Notes under the pieces: generated by a model
Told to the model about the DNA's origin: nothing
Databases searched by the model: none
The model's input: only the letters and a program-made list of their open reading frames with translations
Shown: piece by piece, positions 34,119 to 42,684 of the stretch
How the letters are laid out: every line of letters starts with the position of its first letter
How positions within the stretch are numbered: position 1 is the stretch's first letter
Position numbers and translations under genes: made by a program
Origin: Kamptonema formosum PCC 6407
Lineage (GTDB): Bacteria; Cyanobacteriota; Cyanobacteriia; Cyanobacteriales; Microcoleaceae
Direction of reading: 5' to 3'
Length of the DNA stretch: 64,000 nt
NCBI RefSeq assembly: GCF_000332155.1
Contig: NZ_KB235904.1
Coordinates: forward strand, 1,169,910 to 1,233,909

Positions 34119-35372
34119 CTATGAAGCAGGCTTAACTGCGATCCATTGGGTAATCGGTGCAGAAGGTTTCCAACCTAAAAAAGAGCCGATCGCGACTGTG
34201 CGATCGATACTAATCCGAATCAGCTCACCTCCATACTCGCTATGCCATTGTAGCACTTTGAGCTCGCTCTCAATGGTCACAGCATTTACTACTAGGCGGC
34301 CGTGCGATCGCAGTGCATTCCAGCAGGTTTCAAATAGAGTATCAGTAGTAGCACCGCCGCCAATGAAAACCGCATCAGGTTGAGGCAAGTCTTTTAAAGC
34401 CTCTGGCGCTTCTCCCGCAACAATTTTGAGACTGGGAACGCCAAGGGCGGCGGCATTATCGGCAATGTATTGTAGTCTGGTTTGATGACGTTCGATCGCG
34501 ATCGCGCGGCAGTGGCGATGACTCCGCATCCACTCAATCGCGATCGAACCGCAGCCAGCACCCACATCCCAGAGCAATTCTCCCGGAATTGGAGCTAAAG
34601 TTGAGAGAGTGATGGCTCGAACTTCCCGTTTCGTAAGTTGTCCGTCGTGGTGAAAGGCGATATCCGGTAAGCCGGAAATTCGGGGTAGGGGGAATGTTCC
34701 GGGAGTGGCGATAACTGCCATTGCGATCGTATTCAAATCAGCTAAATCCGTTGCCTCCCACGTCGCTGCAATGCCCTCAATTACTCGTTCTAACTCCCCC
34801 CCCATCCGCTCTAATATAGCGATCTGGCTGTCACCAAAGCCGCGCTCTGTTAGCATTGCGGCAACCTTAGCGGGGGTATGTTTGTCTGCACTCAGAACTA
34901 GCAAGCGTGCGCCGGGATAGAAAGCAGATGCGATCGCAGCGATCGGGCGGTTTGTTAAGCTAAAAGTTTCAATTTCCGCAAGGGGCCATCCCAAACGGGC
35001 ACAAGCCAGACTGAAAGCCGATGCAGCCGGAATAATAGTTATTTGCGAGATGGGAATGCGGCGGGTGAGGGTTACGCCAATGCCGTGACACATCGGATCG
35101 CCGCTGGCTAAAATGCAGACAGGTTGTCCTTGGCGGCGGATAATTTCATCAATTGTCGCCTCAATAGGAGATGCCCAAACTAACTTTTCGCGATCGTCTT
35201 TTGGCAGCATTGCTAAGTGACGCGCGCCGCCGACAATAATTTTAGCGCGATCGATTAGGGATTGCGCGATCGCGCTTAATCCAGATAGTCCATCTTCACC
35301 AATACCCACTACTGAAAGCCATTTTTGCTGAGGACTGGGAATTAGAGATTGAGTGGAGACTTGGCTTGTCAT
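34119..35372 (-). CDS. cobL: Precorrin-6Y C5,15-methyltransferase (decarboxylating)
   Basis: The 417-residue fusion has a CbiE-type methylase domain (about 18-215, VVGIGEDGLSGL, ILASGDPMCHGIG) and a CbiT-type SAM methyltransferase domain (about 225-410, LLWDVGAGCGSIAIEW). It methylates C5 and C15 and removes the C12 acetate carboxyl in the corrin path, in the cytosol. It diverges from the riboswitch and cobG across about 80 bp, so a bidirectional control region serves both. ATG at 35370-35372. Confidence 0.95.
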   Translation of the reverse strand: MTSQVSTQSLIPSPQQKWLSVVGIGEDGLSGLSAIAQSLIDRAKIIVGGARHLAMLPKDDREKLVWASPIEATIDEIIRRQGQPVCILASGDPMCHGIGVTLTRRIPISQITIIPAASAFSLACARLGWPLAEIETFSLTNRPIAAIASAFYPGARLLVLSADKHTPAKVAAMLTERGFGDSQIAILERMGGELERVIEGIAATWEATDLADLNTIAMAVIATPGTFPLPRISGLPDIAFHHDGQLTKREVRAITLSTLAPIPGELLWDVGAGCGSIAIEWMRSHRHCRAIAIERHQTRLQYIADNAAALGVPSLKIVAGEAPEALKDLPQPDAVFIGGGATTDTLFETCWNALRSHGRLVVNAVTIESELKVLQWHSEYGGELIRISIDRTVAIGSFLGWKPSAPITQWIAVKPAS

Positions 35373-35454
35373 TTCTGATAGATTTTACGGCATCGCTTTT
35401 TTGGGAATTATAGACGAAGGAAGAAGGAAGAATAAAAGCGATCGCATACGTGAT

Positions 35455-35590
35455 ATTATTCTAGAACCTGAATATGGGAAAGTCCGGTGTAATTCCGGCG
35501 CTGTGCCGCAACTGTCAAAGCCAGAACGCCATTGAGGGGGTGCTTTTAGCACGTTCACACTCGATTCCCTGCGTCGCATGGGGAGGATGT
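35455..35590 (+). promoter_or_regulatory. Cobalamin riboswitch before cobG
   Basis: The conserved core is present in order: GGGAAAGTCCGGTGTAATTC (from about 35476), the GCTGTGCCGCAACTGT box and AGCCAGAACGCC. GGGGAGG at about 35580-35586, just before the chosen TTG start, would be the regulated ribosome site. The 5' limit is uncertain, because a GAAGGAA tract occupies about 35415-35433, so the upstream P1/P2 side may be short or altered. Expected effect: less CobG when cobalamin is plentiful. Confidence 0.9.
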
Positions 35591-35593
35591 TGC

Positions 35594-37219
35594 TTGTTAT
35601 CTTTACCTGATTTACCAACCTGTCCAGGTTTATTTTATGGCTCCGTTGCTCGAGATGGGATCTTATCTCGGATGCGGATTCCAGGGGGAATCTTAAATAC
35701 AGTACAATGTTGTGCGATCGCGGATCTGACTGAGGAATTAGGCGGCGGCTACGTGCAAGTCACTAATCGGGCTAATTTACAGATCCGGGAAATGCGATCG
35801 ATAATTGGTACTGAAGTCTTTACCAAATTACAAGAATTAGGGATAGCGCCATCCTATCTGGAAATAGACCCGCTTCGCAATATTATGGCAAGTCCCACAG
35901 CGGGAATTGACTCACAGCAATTACTCGATACTCGCCTCCTGGTTAAGGAGTTTGACGATTACTTGCAGACACATCCTGAATTATCGGCATTATCGCCTAA
36001 GTTCAGTATTTGCTTTGACGGCGGAGAGTCTGTTTCTGTGCGCGATCGCCTGAATGATATTATTTTAGTTGCAGAAAGGCGATCGCCCTTAAAAGAAATT
36101 GTTTTTCGCCTGTTTCTGAACGAGACAAAGTATCCCGACACAGGTATTATTATCCCCCAATCTCAGTGTATATCAGTCTTAGCAGCTTGCGCTCAAGTTT
36201 ATCTGAATTATACCAAAGATCGCGGCTTAATTAAGGATCGGAAACCACGCCTGCGCCACTTACTGGAAGATTGGGGTCAAGATTTCTATCTCGAACAAAT
36301 TGAAAAATATTTGTCTTTTCCTTTGCAAAGAATTTCACCTGAAAAGGGGATGACTCCAGTTTTAACCAATGGCAATCAATCTGATTTTGAATACAAGATA
36401 AATCCTGTTAAGACCAAGACAAATCAAGGTCATTTTGGCGAAGATATAAATCAATTCCCCACAAAAGCAACAACGAAAGACTTGCAAAATTCTGTATTTT
36501 CAAGTTATAATTATCTTGGCATTCATCTTCAAAATCAACCAGGTTTATCCTATATTGGGATTGCCTTATCTCTAGGCAAACTGGAATCTAAACAATTGCG
36601 AAGCTTAGCAAATTTAGCACAAACTTATGGCAGCGGTACAATCCGGCTTACGCCTTGGCAAAATCTGCTAATTTCTGATATCCCCAACTCTCAACTTCCT
36701 GATATCAAACAAGCCATTACTGCATTAGGATTACACTGGTCAGCAAATCGTCCAGATAGTGCATTAATTGCCTGTTCAGGCAAGACTGGTTGCGCTTCGG
36801 GTGCGACAGATACTCAAGGTGATGCCTTAAAATTGGCGAAGGATTTAGGAACAAAATTAAGGTTAGATCGACCAATTAATATTCACTTTAGCGGTTGCCA
36901 AAAATCCTGTGCCCAACATAATCCTAGCGAGATTACTTTATTGGGAACTGAAATTAAAAATGGGAGTCAGAAGATAGCATCATATATTATGTATGTGGGT
37001 GCAAAAGATTCACCCTTTGGGCGGCAACTCTTCCCAGACGTAAATCCGGCTGATATATCATCTTTAATAGAAGGAATGCTGCGAGTTTATCAAAAGATGC
37101 GATCGCCCAATGAGTCTTTCGGTGAATTTGCCGATCGCCATCCCATTTCTCAGTTACAACAGTGGTTAAATCCCACTCAAATTCAACATTCTGCATCCCA
37201 TTCGGTAACTGAAGTATAG
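35594..37219 (+). CDS. cobG: Precorrin-3B synthase
   Basis: This 541-residue nitrite/sulfite-reductase-like monooxygenase uses a [4Fe-4S] centre and O2 to contract precorrin-3A to 3B, the hallmark of the aerobic cobalamin route. The cluster ligands are visible as CSGKTGC and CQKSC near the end, and PGLFYGSVARDG starts the first domain. I chose TTG 35594 because GGGAGG lies 7 bp upstream and everything before it in frame is riboswitch sequence; a GTG at 35540 is an alternative. The middle (about 275-330) is a low-conservation linker. First gene of cobG-cobH-cobI. Confidence 0.85.
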   Translation: MLSLPDLPTCPGLFYGSVARDGILSRMRIPGGILNTVQCCAIADLTEELGGGYVQVTNRANLQIREMRSIIGTEVFTKLQELGIAPSYLEIDPLRNIMASPTAGIDSQQLLDTRLLVKEFDDYLQTHPELSALSPKFSICFDGGESVSVRDRLNDIILVAERRSPLKEIVFRLFLNETKYPDTGIIIPQSQCISVLAACAQVYLNYTKDRGLIKDRKPRLRHLLEDWGQDFYLEQIEKYLSFPLQRISPEKGMTPVLTNGNQSDFEYKINPVKTKTNQGHFGEDINQFPTKATTKDLQNSVFSSYNYLGIHLQNQPGLSYIGIALSLGKLESKQLRSLANLAQTYGSGTIRLTPWQNLLISDIPNSQLPDIKQAITALGLHWSANRPDSALIACSGKTGCASGATDTQGDALKLAKDLGTKLRLDRPINIHFSGCQKSCAQHNPSEITLLGTEIKNGSQKIASYIMYVGAKDSPFGRQLFPDVNPADISSLIEGMLRVYQKMRSPNESFGEFADRHPISQLQQWLNPTQIQHSASHSVTEV

Positions 37220-37229
37220 CGCAACCACC

Positions 37230-37398
37230 AAGGCGTTTAAGGCACTCTGAATTGCTAAAGCCTTGATTCTCTTCCCCTCTTCCCTTCTTCCCCTAGCCCC
37301 TAGCCCCTAGCCCCTAACCCCTTCTTCCCCCTAGCCCCTAGCCCCTAGCCCCTAACCCCTTCTTCCCCTAGCCCCTAGCCCCTAGCCCCTAGCCCCTA
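37230..37398. repeat. CCCCTAG heptamer array between cobG and cobH
   Basis: Long tracts of CCCCTAG with CTTCTTCCCC breaks, preceded by a degenerate AGCGCAACCACC arm at 37218. The last unit ends about 10 bp before the cobH ATG. Confidence 0.9.
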
Positions 37399-37405
37399 TA
37401 ATTTA

Positions 37406-38032
37406 ATGGATTATATTCGAGACGGGACTGAAATTTACCTCAAATCCTTTGCCATTATTAGAGCAGAAGCAGATTTATCAAGTTTACCTGCGGATTTAGA
37501 ATCCCTAGCAGTACGCCTGATACATAGCTGCGGCATGACAGACATTGTAGCAGACTTAGCAGCTTCCCCCGGAGCCGCGATTGCCGGACGCAAAGCCCTA
37601 GCTGATGGTGCACCCATCCTCTGCGATTCTCGCATGGTAGCCCAAGGCATCACGCGATCGCGCCTCCCCGTTGATAATGCGATAATTTGTACGCTTCAAC
37701 ACCCCGATGTCCCCGCCTTGGCGCAGCGAATAGGAAACACGAGATCGGCTGCGGCGCTGGAATTATGGCAGGATGATTTAAAAGGTGCAGTAGTGGCGAT
37801 CGGCAATGCCCCTACAGCCCTATTTAGATTACTGGAATTACTGGATGCGGGAATGCCAAAACCCGCTTTAATTCTGGGTTTTCCAGTGGGGTTTGTGGGG
37901 GCGGCAGAATCCAAGGCTGAACTCGCTGCCAATAGTCGAGGCGTACCATTTATTACCTTACACGGCCGCCGGGGAGGTAGCGCAATGGCGACAGCGGCCG
38001 TGAATGCGTTAGCAAAATTAGATGAAATTTGA
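37406..38032 (+). CDS. cobH: Precorrin-8X methylmutase
   Basis: The 208-residue CobH/CbiC family protein moves the methyl from C11 to C12 to form hydrogenobyrinate. Typical features are RLIHSCGMTDI (catalytic His), LCDSRMVAQGI and the C-terminal GFPVGFVGAAESK plus TLHGRRGGSAMA. Same strand as cobG and cobI but separated from both by repeat tracts, with no ribosome site visible before the ATG (TATAATTTA precedes it). Confidence 0.95.
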   Translation: MDYIRDGTEIYLKSFAIIRAEADLSSLPADLESLAVRLIHSCGMTDIVADLAASPGAAIAGRKALADGAPILCDSRMVAQGITRSRLPVDNAIICTLQHPDVPALAQRIGNTRSAAALELWQDDLKGAVVAIGNAPTALFRLLELLDAGMPKPALILGFPVGFVGAAESKAELAANSRGVPFITLHGRRGGSAMATAAVNALAKLDEI

Positions 38033-38034
38033 TA

Positions 38035-38222
38035 ATTGTTAACTGTTAACTGTAACTGGTAATTGGTAATTGGTAATTGGTAATGGCTAATCGCTAATCG
38101 CTAATTACCCATTCTCCCATCCTCCCCCATCTCCCCCCATCTCCCCCCATCCTCCCCCATCTCCCCCCCTCTTCCCTAGCCCCTAGCCCCTAGCCCCTAG
38201 CCCCTTCTTCCTTCTTCCTTCT
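38035..38222. repeat. Composite simple repeats between cobH and cobI
   Basis: In order: TGGTAATTGG units, TAATCGC units, CTCCCCCCATC units, CCCCTAG heptamers and CTTCCTT units. The last CTTCCTT unit touches the cobI ATG. Confidence 0.9.
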
Positions 38223-38933
38223 ATGACAAAATCTACTGGTAAATTATATGGACTGGGTATTGGCCCTGGCGATCCAGAGTTATTAACATTAAAAGCTTAT
38301 CGGATTCTACAATCAGTACCCGTGATTGCCTATCCCGCAATGGAAAATGGTAAGGTTCTCGCACGGTCGATTGTAGCAGATTATTTGCGGCCGGAACAAA
38401 TAGAAATTCCCATGCCCTTGCCTTTTAGTCCAACGCGATCGTCTCAACCTTACTACGATATTGCCGCTGAGAAAATTGCTCATTATCTGAGTGAAGGACA
38501 GGATGTAGCAGTATTATGTGAAGGCGATCCGTTTTTGTTCGGTTCGTTTATGTACCTCTTCAATCGTTTGTCAGGCAAATTTACCACTGAAGTTGTACCC
38601 GGAATTTCTTCAACTTTGGCAAGTGCGGCTCAGTTGGGTGCGCCGTTGACGTATCGTAATGATGTATTGAGTATTATGCCGGCAACACTTTCTGCGGAAA
38701 TTCTGCGCGATCGCCTAGCTGTTGCTGACGCTGCTATCATTATTAAACTAGGCAGACACTTTAGCAAAGTCCGAGATGTACTCATAGAGTTAGGGCTCTT
38801 TGAACGAGCATTATATATCGAACGAGCCACGATGCTCAATCAGCGGATAGTCGCGATCGCCCAAGTCGAGCCCGCAGAAGTTCCCTACTGGGCATTGATT
38901 GTAATTCCCAGTCAGCAAAAATCTGTCTCATAA
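38223..38933 (+). CDS. cobI: Precorrin-2 C20-methyltransferase
   Basis: This 236-residue tetrapyrrole methylase uses SAM to methylate precorrin-2 at C20. Family motifs: GLGIGPGDPELLTLKA at the N-terminus, VLCEGDPFLFGSF in the middle and VPGISSTLASAAQLG after it. The start codon follows pure CTTCCTT repeat with no Shine-Dalgarno, as in the kinase gene at 3024. It completes the local cobG-cobH-cobI run; other cobalamin genes are elsewhere. Confidence 0.95.
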   Translation: MTKSTGKLYGLGIGPGDPELLTLKAYRILQSVPVIAYPAMENGKVLARSIVADYLRPEQIEIPMPLPFSPTRSSQPYYDIAAEKIAHYLSEGQDVAVLCEGDPFLFGSFMYLFNRLSGKFTTEVVPGISSTLASAAQLGAPLTYRNDVLSIMPATLSAEILRDRLAVADAAIIIKLGRHFSKVRDVLIELGLFERALYIERATMLNQRIVAIAQVEPAEVPYWALIVIPSQQKSVS

Positions 38934-38934
38934 G

Positions 38935-38985
38935 TAGGGGCTAGGGGCTAGGGGCTAGGGGCTAGGGAAAGAGAGGAAGAGAGGT
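38935..38985. repeat. GGGGCTA heptamers after cobI
   Basis: Four to five GGGGCTA units followed by GAAAGAGAGGAAG, directly after the cobI stop. Confidence 0.85.
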
Positions 38986-39164
38986 TAGGGAAGAACGATC
39001 CTCAAATCAAGGGTTTTAGAAATTCAGAACGTCCTAAGTGCTATACAATATTTTATAAACAAATAAGAATAACTTGCATTAAGATAATACATCAATGACT
39101 ATAGATGGGTTTTCATACACCATCCTGTCAATGACCAGATGCAATAATCTATCATTATTGAACA

Positions 39165-40214
39165 ATGAGCATTTCTAGACGTATTTTTCTTGCCAGCGGT
39201 ACAGCAATGGCTGTCGTGGCAATGGGGGAACTAAGCAAAACAGCCCCAGTTGCAGCCCAAGCAGGAACCCTCAACCTTTATTCAGCGCGTCATTACGACA
39301 CCGATAATGCGTTGTACCAAAGCTTCACCAAAAAAACTGGGATCAAAGTTAACCTAGTTGAAGCGGATGCTGACCAACTAATTGAACGGATCAAAAGTGA
39401 AGGCGCAAATAGTCCCGCTGATGTTTTCATCACCGTTGATGGTGGGCGTTTGTGGCGGGCGAAACAAGCGGGTATTCTGCAACCTGTATCATCAAGAGTG
39501 TTGACATCGGCAATTCCAGGGAGTTTGCGCGATCCTCAAGGTTTCTGGTTTGGCCTATCGCGCAGGGCGCGGGTGATTGTTTATAACAAAAGCAAGGTCA
39601 ACCCCGCCCAGTTGTCAACCTATGAGGCGCTGACAGATCCTCGATGGAAAGGTAAGATTTTAGTGCGATCGTCCACTAATATCTATAACCAGTCTCTTGT
39701 TGGATCTATATTAGCAGCTCATGGGGGTCAAAAAACGGAAGCTTGGGCGCGAGGATTGGTGGCTAATTTTGCCCGTCCTCCAGAGGGAAATGATACGGCG
39801 CAAATCAAGGCTGTTGCTGATGGGGTAGGCGATCTTGCCCTTGTTAATACCTATTATGTCGCTCGGTTAGCGAAATCGCAAAAACCAGAAGAAAAGGCGA
39901 TCGCAGCTAAAATTGGTGTGTTTTTCCCGAACCAGCGCGATCGCGGAACTCACGTTAATATTAGTGGTGGCGGTGTCGTCAAAACCTCCCGAAATAAAGC
40001 AGGCGCGATCAAATTCTTGGAACACCTAGCTAGTCGCGAAGCGCAACTGATTTTTGCTGGCGGTAATTATGAATATCCCGTGATTTCAGGTGTGGCGATC
40101 GATCCTGTAGTTGCTAGTTTTGGCACATTTAAATCTGACCCTCTCAACCCTGATGTGTTTGGGAAAAATAACCCCGAAGCTTTAAAGATTGCCGATCGCG
40201 CGGGATGGAAATAG
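39165..40214 (+). CDS. futA: Ferric iron ABC transporter substrate-binding protein (FutA type)
   Basis: The 349-residue periplasmic iron-binding protein starts with a Tat-like signal (SRRIFLASG, then a hydrophobic stretch, AAQA cleavage region). The mature start LNLYSARHYDTD is typical of FutA, and the Tyr pair in the NTYYVARL segment fits the ferric ligands of the family. It delivers Fe(III) to the FutB permease and FutC ATPase encoded at 42669-45594; unusually they are not contiguous, being separated by insertions. I see no convincing Fur box in 39000-39164, though AGAATAACTTGCATTAAG is a weak candidate. Confidence 0.93.
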   Translation: MSISRRIFLASGTAMAVVAMGELSKTAPVAAQAGTLNLYSARHYDTDNALYQSFTKKTGIKVNLVEADADQLIERIKSEGANSPADVFITVDGGRLWRAKQAGILQPVSSRVLTSAIPGSLRDPQGFWFGLSRRARVIVYNKSKVNPAQLSTYEALTDPRWKGKILVRSSTNIYNQSLVGSILAAHGGQKTEAWARGLVANFARPPEGNDTAQIKAVADGVGDLALVNTYYVARLAKSQKPEEKAIAAKIGVFFPNQRDRGTHVNISGGGVVKTSRNKAGAIKFLEHLASREAQLIFAGGNYEYPVISGVAIDPVVASFGTFKSDPLNPDVFGKNNPEALKIADRAGWK

Positions 40215-40226
40215 AGAAGATCGTTT

Positions 40227-40423
40227 GGCGGTTGAAACCGCATCTACACAAAGGAAGTCCGCCTACGCGGACTAAAGAATAAAGGAGATATTTAAGCCAA
40301 ATTTGGTATCAGGAGTCAAAATTCACAATAATTCATGCTGAATTGTGACTCCTAAATTCTTCTGAATTCATTCTTCAGTCCGCGTAGGCGGACTTCCTTT
40401 GTGTAGATGCGGTTTCAACCGCC
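40227..40423. repeat. MITE-like 197-bp element with 54-bp inverted repeats
   Basis: Arms 40227-40280 and 40370-40423 are near-perfect reverse complements (GGCGGTTGAAACCGCATC, then AAGTCCGCCTACGCGGACT). The centre also pairs (AGGAGTCA with TGACTCCT). The whole element folds as one hairpin. It begins 12 bp after the futA stop. Confidence 0.9.
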
Positions 40424-40535
40424 GACTCTGAATCTCTCAATCAGAATCTGAATCCGATTCTGAATCTCTGAATCTGAATATCTGAATCTCTGAATCTGAA
40501 TATCTGAATCCGATCTGATTCCGATCCAATCTGTT
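40424..40535. repeat. TCTGAA microsatellite
   Basis: About 100 bp of degenerate TCTGAATC units, between the MITE-like element and the end of the pentapeptide gene. Confidence 0.9.
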
Positions 40536-41057
40536 TTAATTTTTAATTGTACCATCAGGCATCATTGCCCCTTTCAGATTTGCCCCTTTCAGATTTGCGC
40601 CTGTTAAATCCGCACTATTTAAGTCACTTTCACTTAAATCCGCATTACTGAGGTTAGCATTATTCAGTTTGGCCCCTCGTAAAAAAGCACCCTTAAGATT
40701 GGCATTACTCAAATCAGCATTGGTAAGATCCGCAGCAAATAAACCTGCCTTTTCCAGAGAAGCGCCTTTTAAATTTGCACCTTTAAGATTGACGCTATCG
40801 AGTAAAGCTTCATTAAGCTTGACATTTTCTAGCATTGCACCTTCTAACTTAGCACTATTAAGATTAGCGCCTGTTAAATCAATGTTACTTAACTTAGCGC
40901 CAGTCAGATCGCATTCTTGACATTGCTTAGTTTTTTGTAATGTTTCAAGGGGAGTAGCCACCTGTTTTTGGCATCCCAAGGTGACAAAAATGGTAAGCAG
41001 TAAAAAGAAAATTGTGCCAGTAGTACGGGTAGACATTGCTAAATTTTTATGAATCAT
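40536..41057 (-). CDS. Pentapeptide-repeat lipoprotein
   Basis: 173 residues. The signal peptide has a lipobox-like TLGC (Cys about 29), which suggests a lipid-anchored exported protein. Then come about 20 tandem pentapeptides of the A(D/N)LxX type (DLTGAKLSNIDLTGANLNSA and on), forming a right-handed quadrilateral beta-helix. Function unknown; such proteins are abundant in cyanobacteria. I chose ATG 41057 over the upstream GTG at 41069. Confidence 0.88.
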   Translation of the reverse strand: MIHKNLAMSTRTTGTIFFLLLTIFVTLGCQKQVATPLETLQKTKQCQECDLTGAKLSNIDLTGANLNSAKLEGAMLENVKLNEALLDSVNLKGANLKGASLEKAGLFAADLTNADLSNANLKGAFLRGAKLNNANLSNADLSESDLNSADLTGANLKGANLKGAMMPDGTIKN

Positions 41058-41100
41058 GTTGATTTCCACAGGAATAATATTAACTCTTAACCTTGAGTCC

Positions 41101-41206
41101 GACAGGGGTTAAAACCCCTGTCTCAAAGATCGAGTCCTCTGAAGAGGACTAAAAAACTCATTAGTCCTCTTCAGAGGACTTAATTTGTTAGACAGGGGTT
41201 TTAACC
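41101..41206. repeat. Hairpin element interrupted by the ISAs1-type IS
   Basis: Palindromes GACAGGGGTTAAAACCCCTG (41101) and AGTCCTCTGAAGAGGACT (41132) are answered by AGTCCTCTTCAGAGGACT (41163) and GACAGGGGTTTTAACC (41191). The right arm continues after the IS at 42596 (GGTTTTAACCCCTGACC), so the IS landed in it. Confidence 0.85.
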
Positions 41207-42595
41207 CAGGGCGGTTTCATTCTCCGGTGCGATCGCGAAAAGTAAAAGCGATCGCGCTATCTGATAAGATTTTTAGCGATCGCTCTTCATATAATAGATA
41301 TGGATACTCTAATCTCTTTTTTGAAAAAAGTCAATGACCCACGCCAAACCAGCGGGAAAAGACATCCCTTATGGCTAATATTACTATTGGTTATTATGGG
41401 ATTCATGTTGGGTTATTTGGGATATAGAGATTTCGGAACCTTTGCTAAATGCAACCAAAAACTGATCGTTAAAACTTTTAATCTCACTATTGATAGAGTC
41501 CCATCTTATTCTACTATTAGACGAGTAATGATGTTGGTCAATACCTCAGATTTAATCGACGCATTTAATCAATGGGCTAGTCAGCTAACTACCTCAATAG
41601 ACTTGACTGATTGGGTATCAATTGATGGTAAATGTCTCAGAAGTACCTGCCAAAATCCCCAGAATAGCACTCACGATTTTGTCTCAATTGTGTCCTTATT
41701 CAGTCAGAATACTGGTTTGGTTGTCAGAGTCCAAAAATTTGAAAACAAAAAAAGTTCTGAAATCAGACAGGCGCAAGAGCTAGTCAAGGGTTATCCCGAT
41801 CGAGGGAACATATTTACATTGGATGCTTTGCACTGTCAAAAAGAGACAACTACTTTGATTACTGAGTCTAAAAATGATTATATTATCGCTCTTAAAGGCA
41901 ATCAAAAAAACTTGTTTAAACAGGTTGTGAATATTATCGAAAATCAACCACCTAAAAGTCAAGCAGAATCAGTAGATATTAGTCATGGTCGTCACCTGGT
42001 TAGAAAGGTATCTGTCTTTGATATTCCTCCCCAGAAGCTCAAGGATTTTGAGAGATTAAAATGGGGTAATATTACCAGTTTAATTAAAGTGGAAAGAAGT
42101 GGCGCTCGTGGTAAAAAAGATTATGAACATCTTACTTATTACATTAGCAGCTTATCGGCATCAGCCGAAATATTTGCGTCAAAAATCCGAGGTCATTGGC
42201 TGATTGAAAATCAGTTACATTGGGTAAAAGATGTAGTTTTTAAGGAAGATATATGGCCGAGACATAACTACATAGCAGTCACTAATTTATCGCTCCTATC
42301 AACCGTCGCTCTTAATCTTTACCGATTTTTAGGCTTTTCATCATTAACTTGCGGTCAAAGATGGCTAAACTACAAGCTAGAAAAACTGATAATTTCACTC
42401 AATTAAAAAGGTAGATTAGCTCAATTATTCAATAATAATTACCCAGCTAAACTTTTCAAACCCATGTACAGCAATAAATTTGATTTATTCAACTATCAAT
42501 AAAATTGATAGTTGAATTTTTAGTGTTCGCGGATGACTTGAATATTTTCATTCAGAATTTTAGCTCTGCTAAAATTCGAGAATGAAACCGCCCTG
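41207..42595. mobile_element. Complete ISAs1-family insertion sequence (1389 bp)
   Basis: Terminal inverted repeats CAGGGCGGTTTCATTCTC (41207-41224) and its complement (42578-42595) start with the CAGGG typical of ISAs1. A 10-bp direct target duplication GGTTTTAACC flanks it exactly (41197-41206 and 42596-42605). The intact transposase and perfect duplication suggest recent transposition. Confidence 0.95.
41300..42406 (+). CDS. ISAs1-family transposase
   Basis: 368 residues, full length. The N-terminal DDE-associated domain opens VNDPRQTSGKRHPLWLILL, then come the catalytic regions SIDGKCLRST (first Asp), FTLDALHCQKET (second Asp) and a C-terminal HWLIENQLHW with the Glu. No frameshift, so it is likely active. 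Confidence 0.95.
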   Translation: MDTLISFLKKVNDPRQTSGKRHPLWLILLLVIMGFMLGYLGYRDFGTFAKCNQKLIVKTFNLTIDRVPSYSTIRRVMMLVNTSDLIDAFNQWASQLTTSIDLTDWVSIDGKCLRSTCQNPQNSTHDFVSIVSLFSQNTGLVVRVQKFENKKSSEIRQAQELVKGYPDRGNIFTLDALHCQKETTTLITESKNDYIIALKGNQKNLFKQVVNIIENQPPKSQAESVDISHGRHLVRKVSVFDIPPQKLKDFERLKWGNITSLIKVERSGARGKKDYEHLTYYISSLSASAEIFASKIRGHWLIENQLHWVKDVVFKEDIWPRHNYIAVTNLSLLSTVALNLYRFLGFSSLTCGQRWLNYKLEKLIISLN

Positions 42596-42639
42596 GGTTT
42601 TAACCCCTGACCGCTTTCAGCTTAAGTTGACACTAATGC

Positions 42640-42684
42640 TTCTTCCTCTAGCCCCTAGCCCCTAGCCCCTAGCCCCTAGTTGAA
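42640..42684. repeat. CCCCTAG heptamers overlapping the end of futB
   Basis: The tract CTAGCCCCTAGCCCCTAGCC runs across the futB stop: the last residues TRG and the TAG stop (42669-42671) are encoded by the repeat. Confidence 0.9.

Noticed and set aside
34069-34383. Plus-strand frame of 104 codons at the cobL end
   Set aside because: Mostly antisense to cobL, with no ribosome site.
35474-35593. N-terminal extension of CobG from ATG 35474
   Set aside because: The translated stretch is the cobalamin riboswitch core, not protein.
39000-39164. Fur box before futA
   Set aside because: Only a weak AGAATAACTTGCATTAAG match; not enough for a separate feature.
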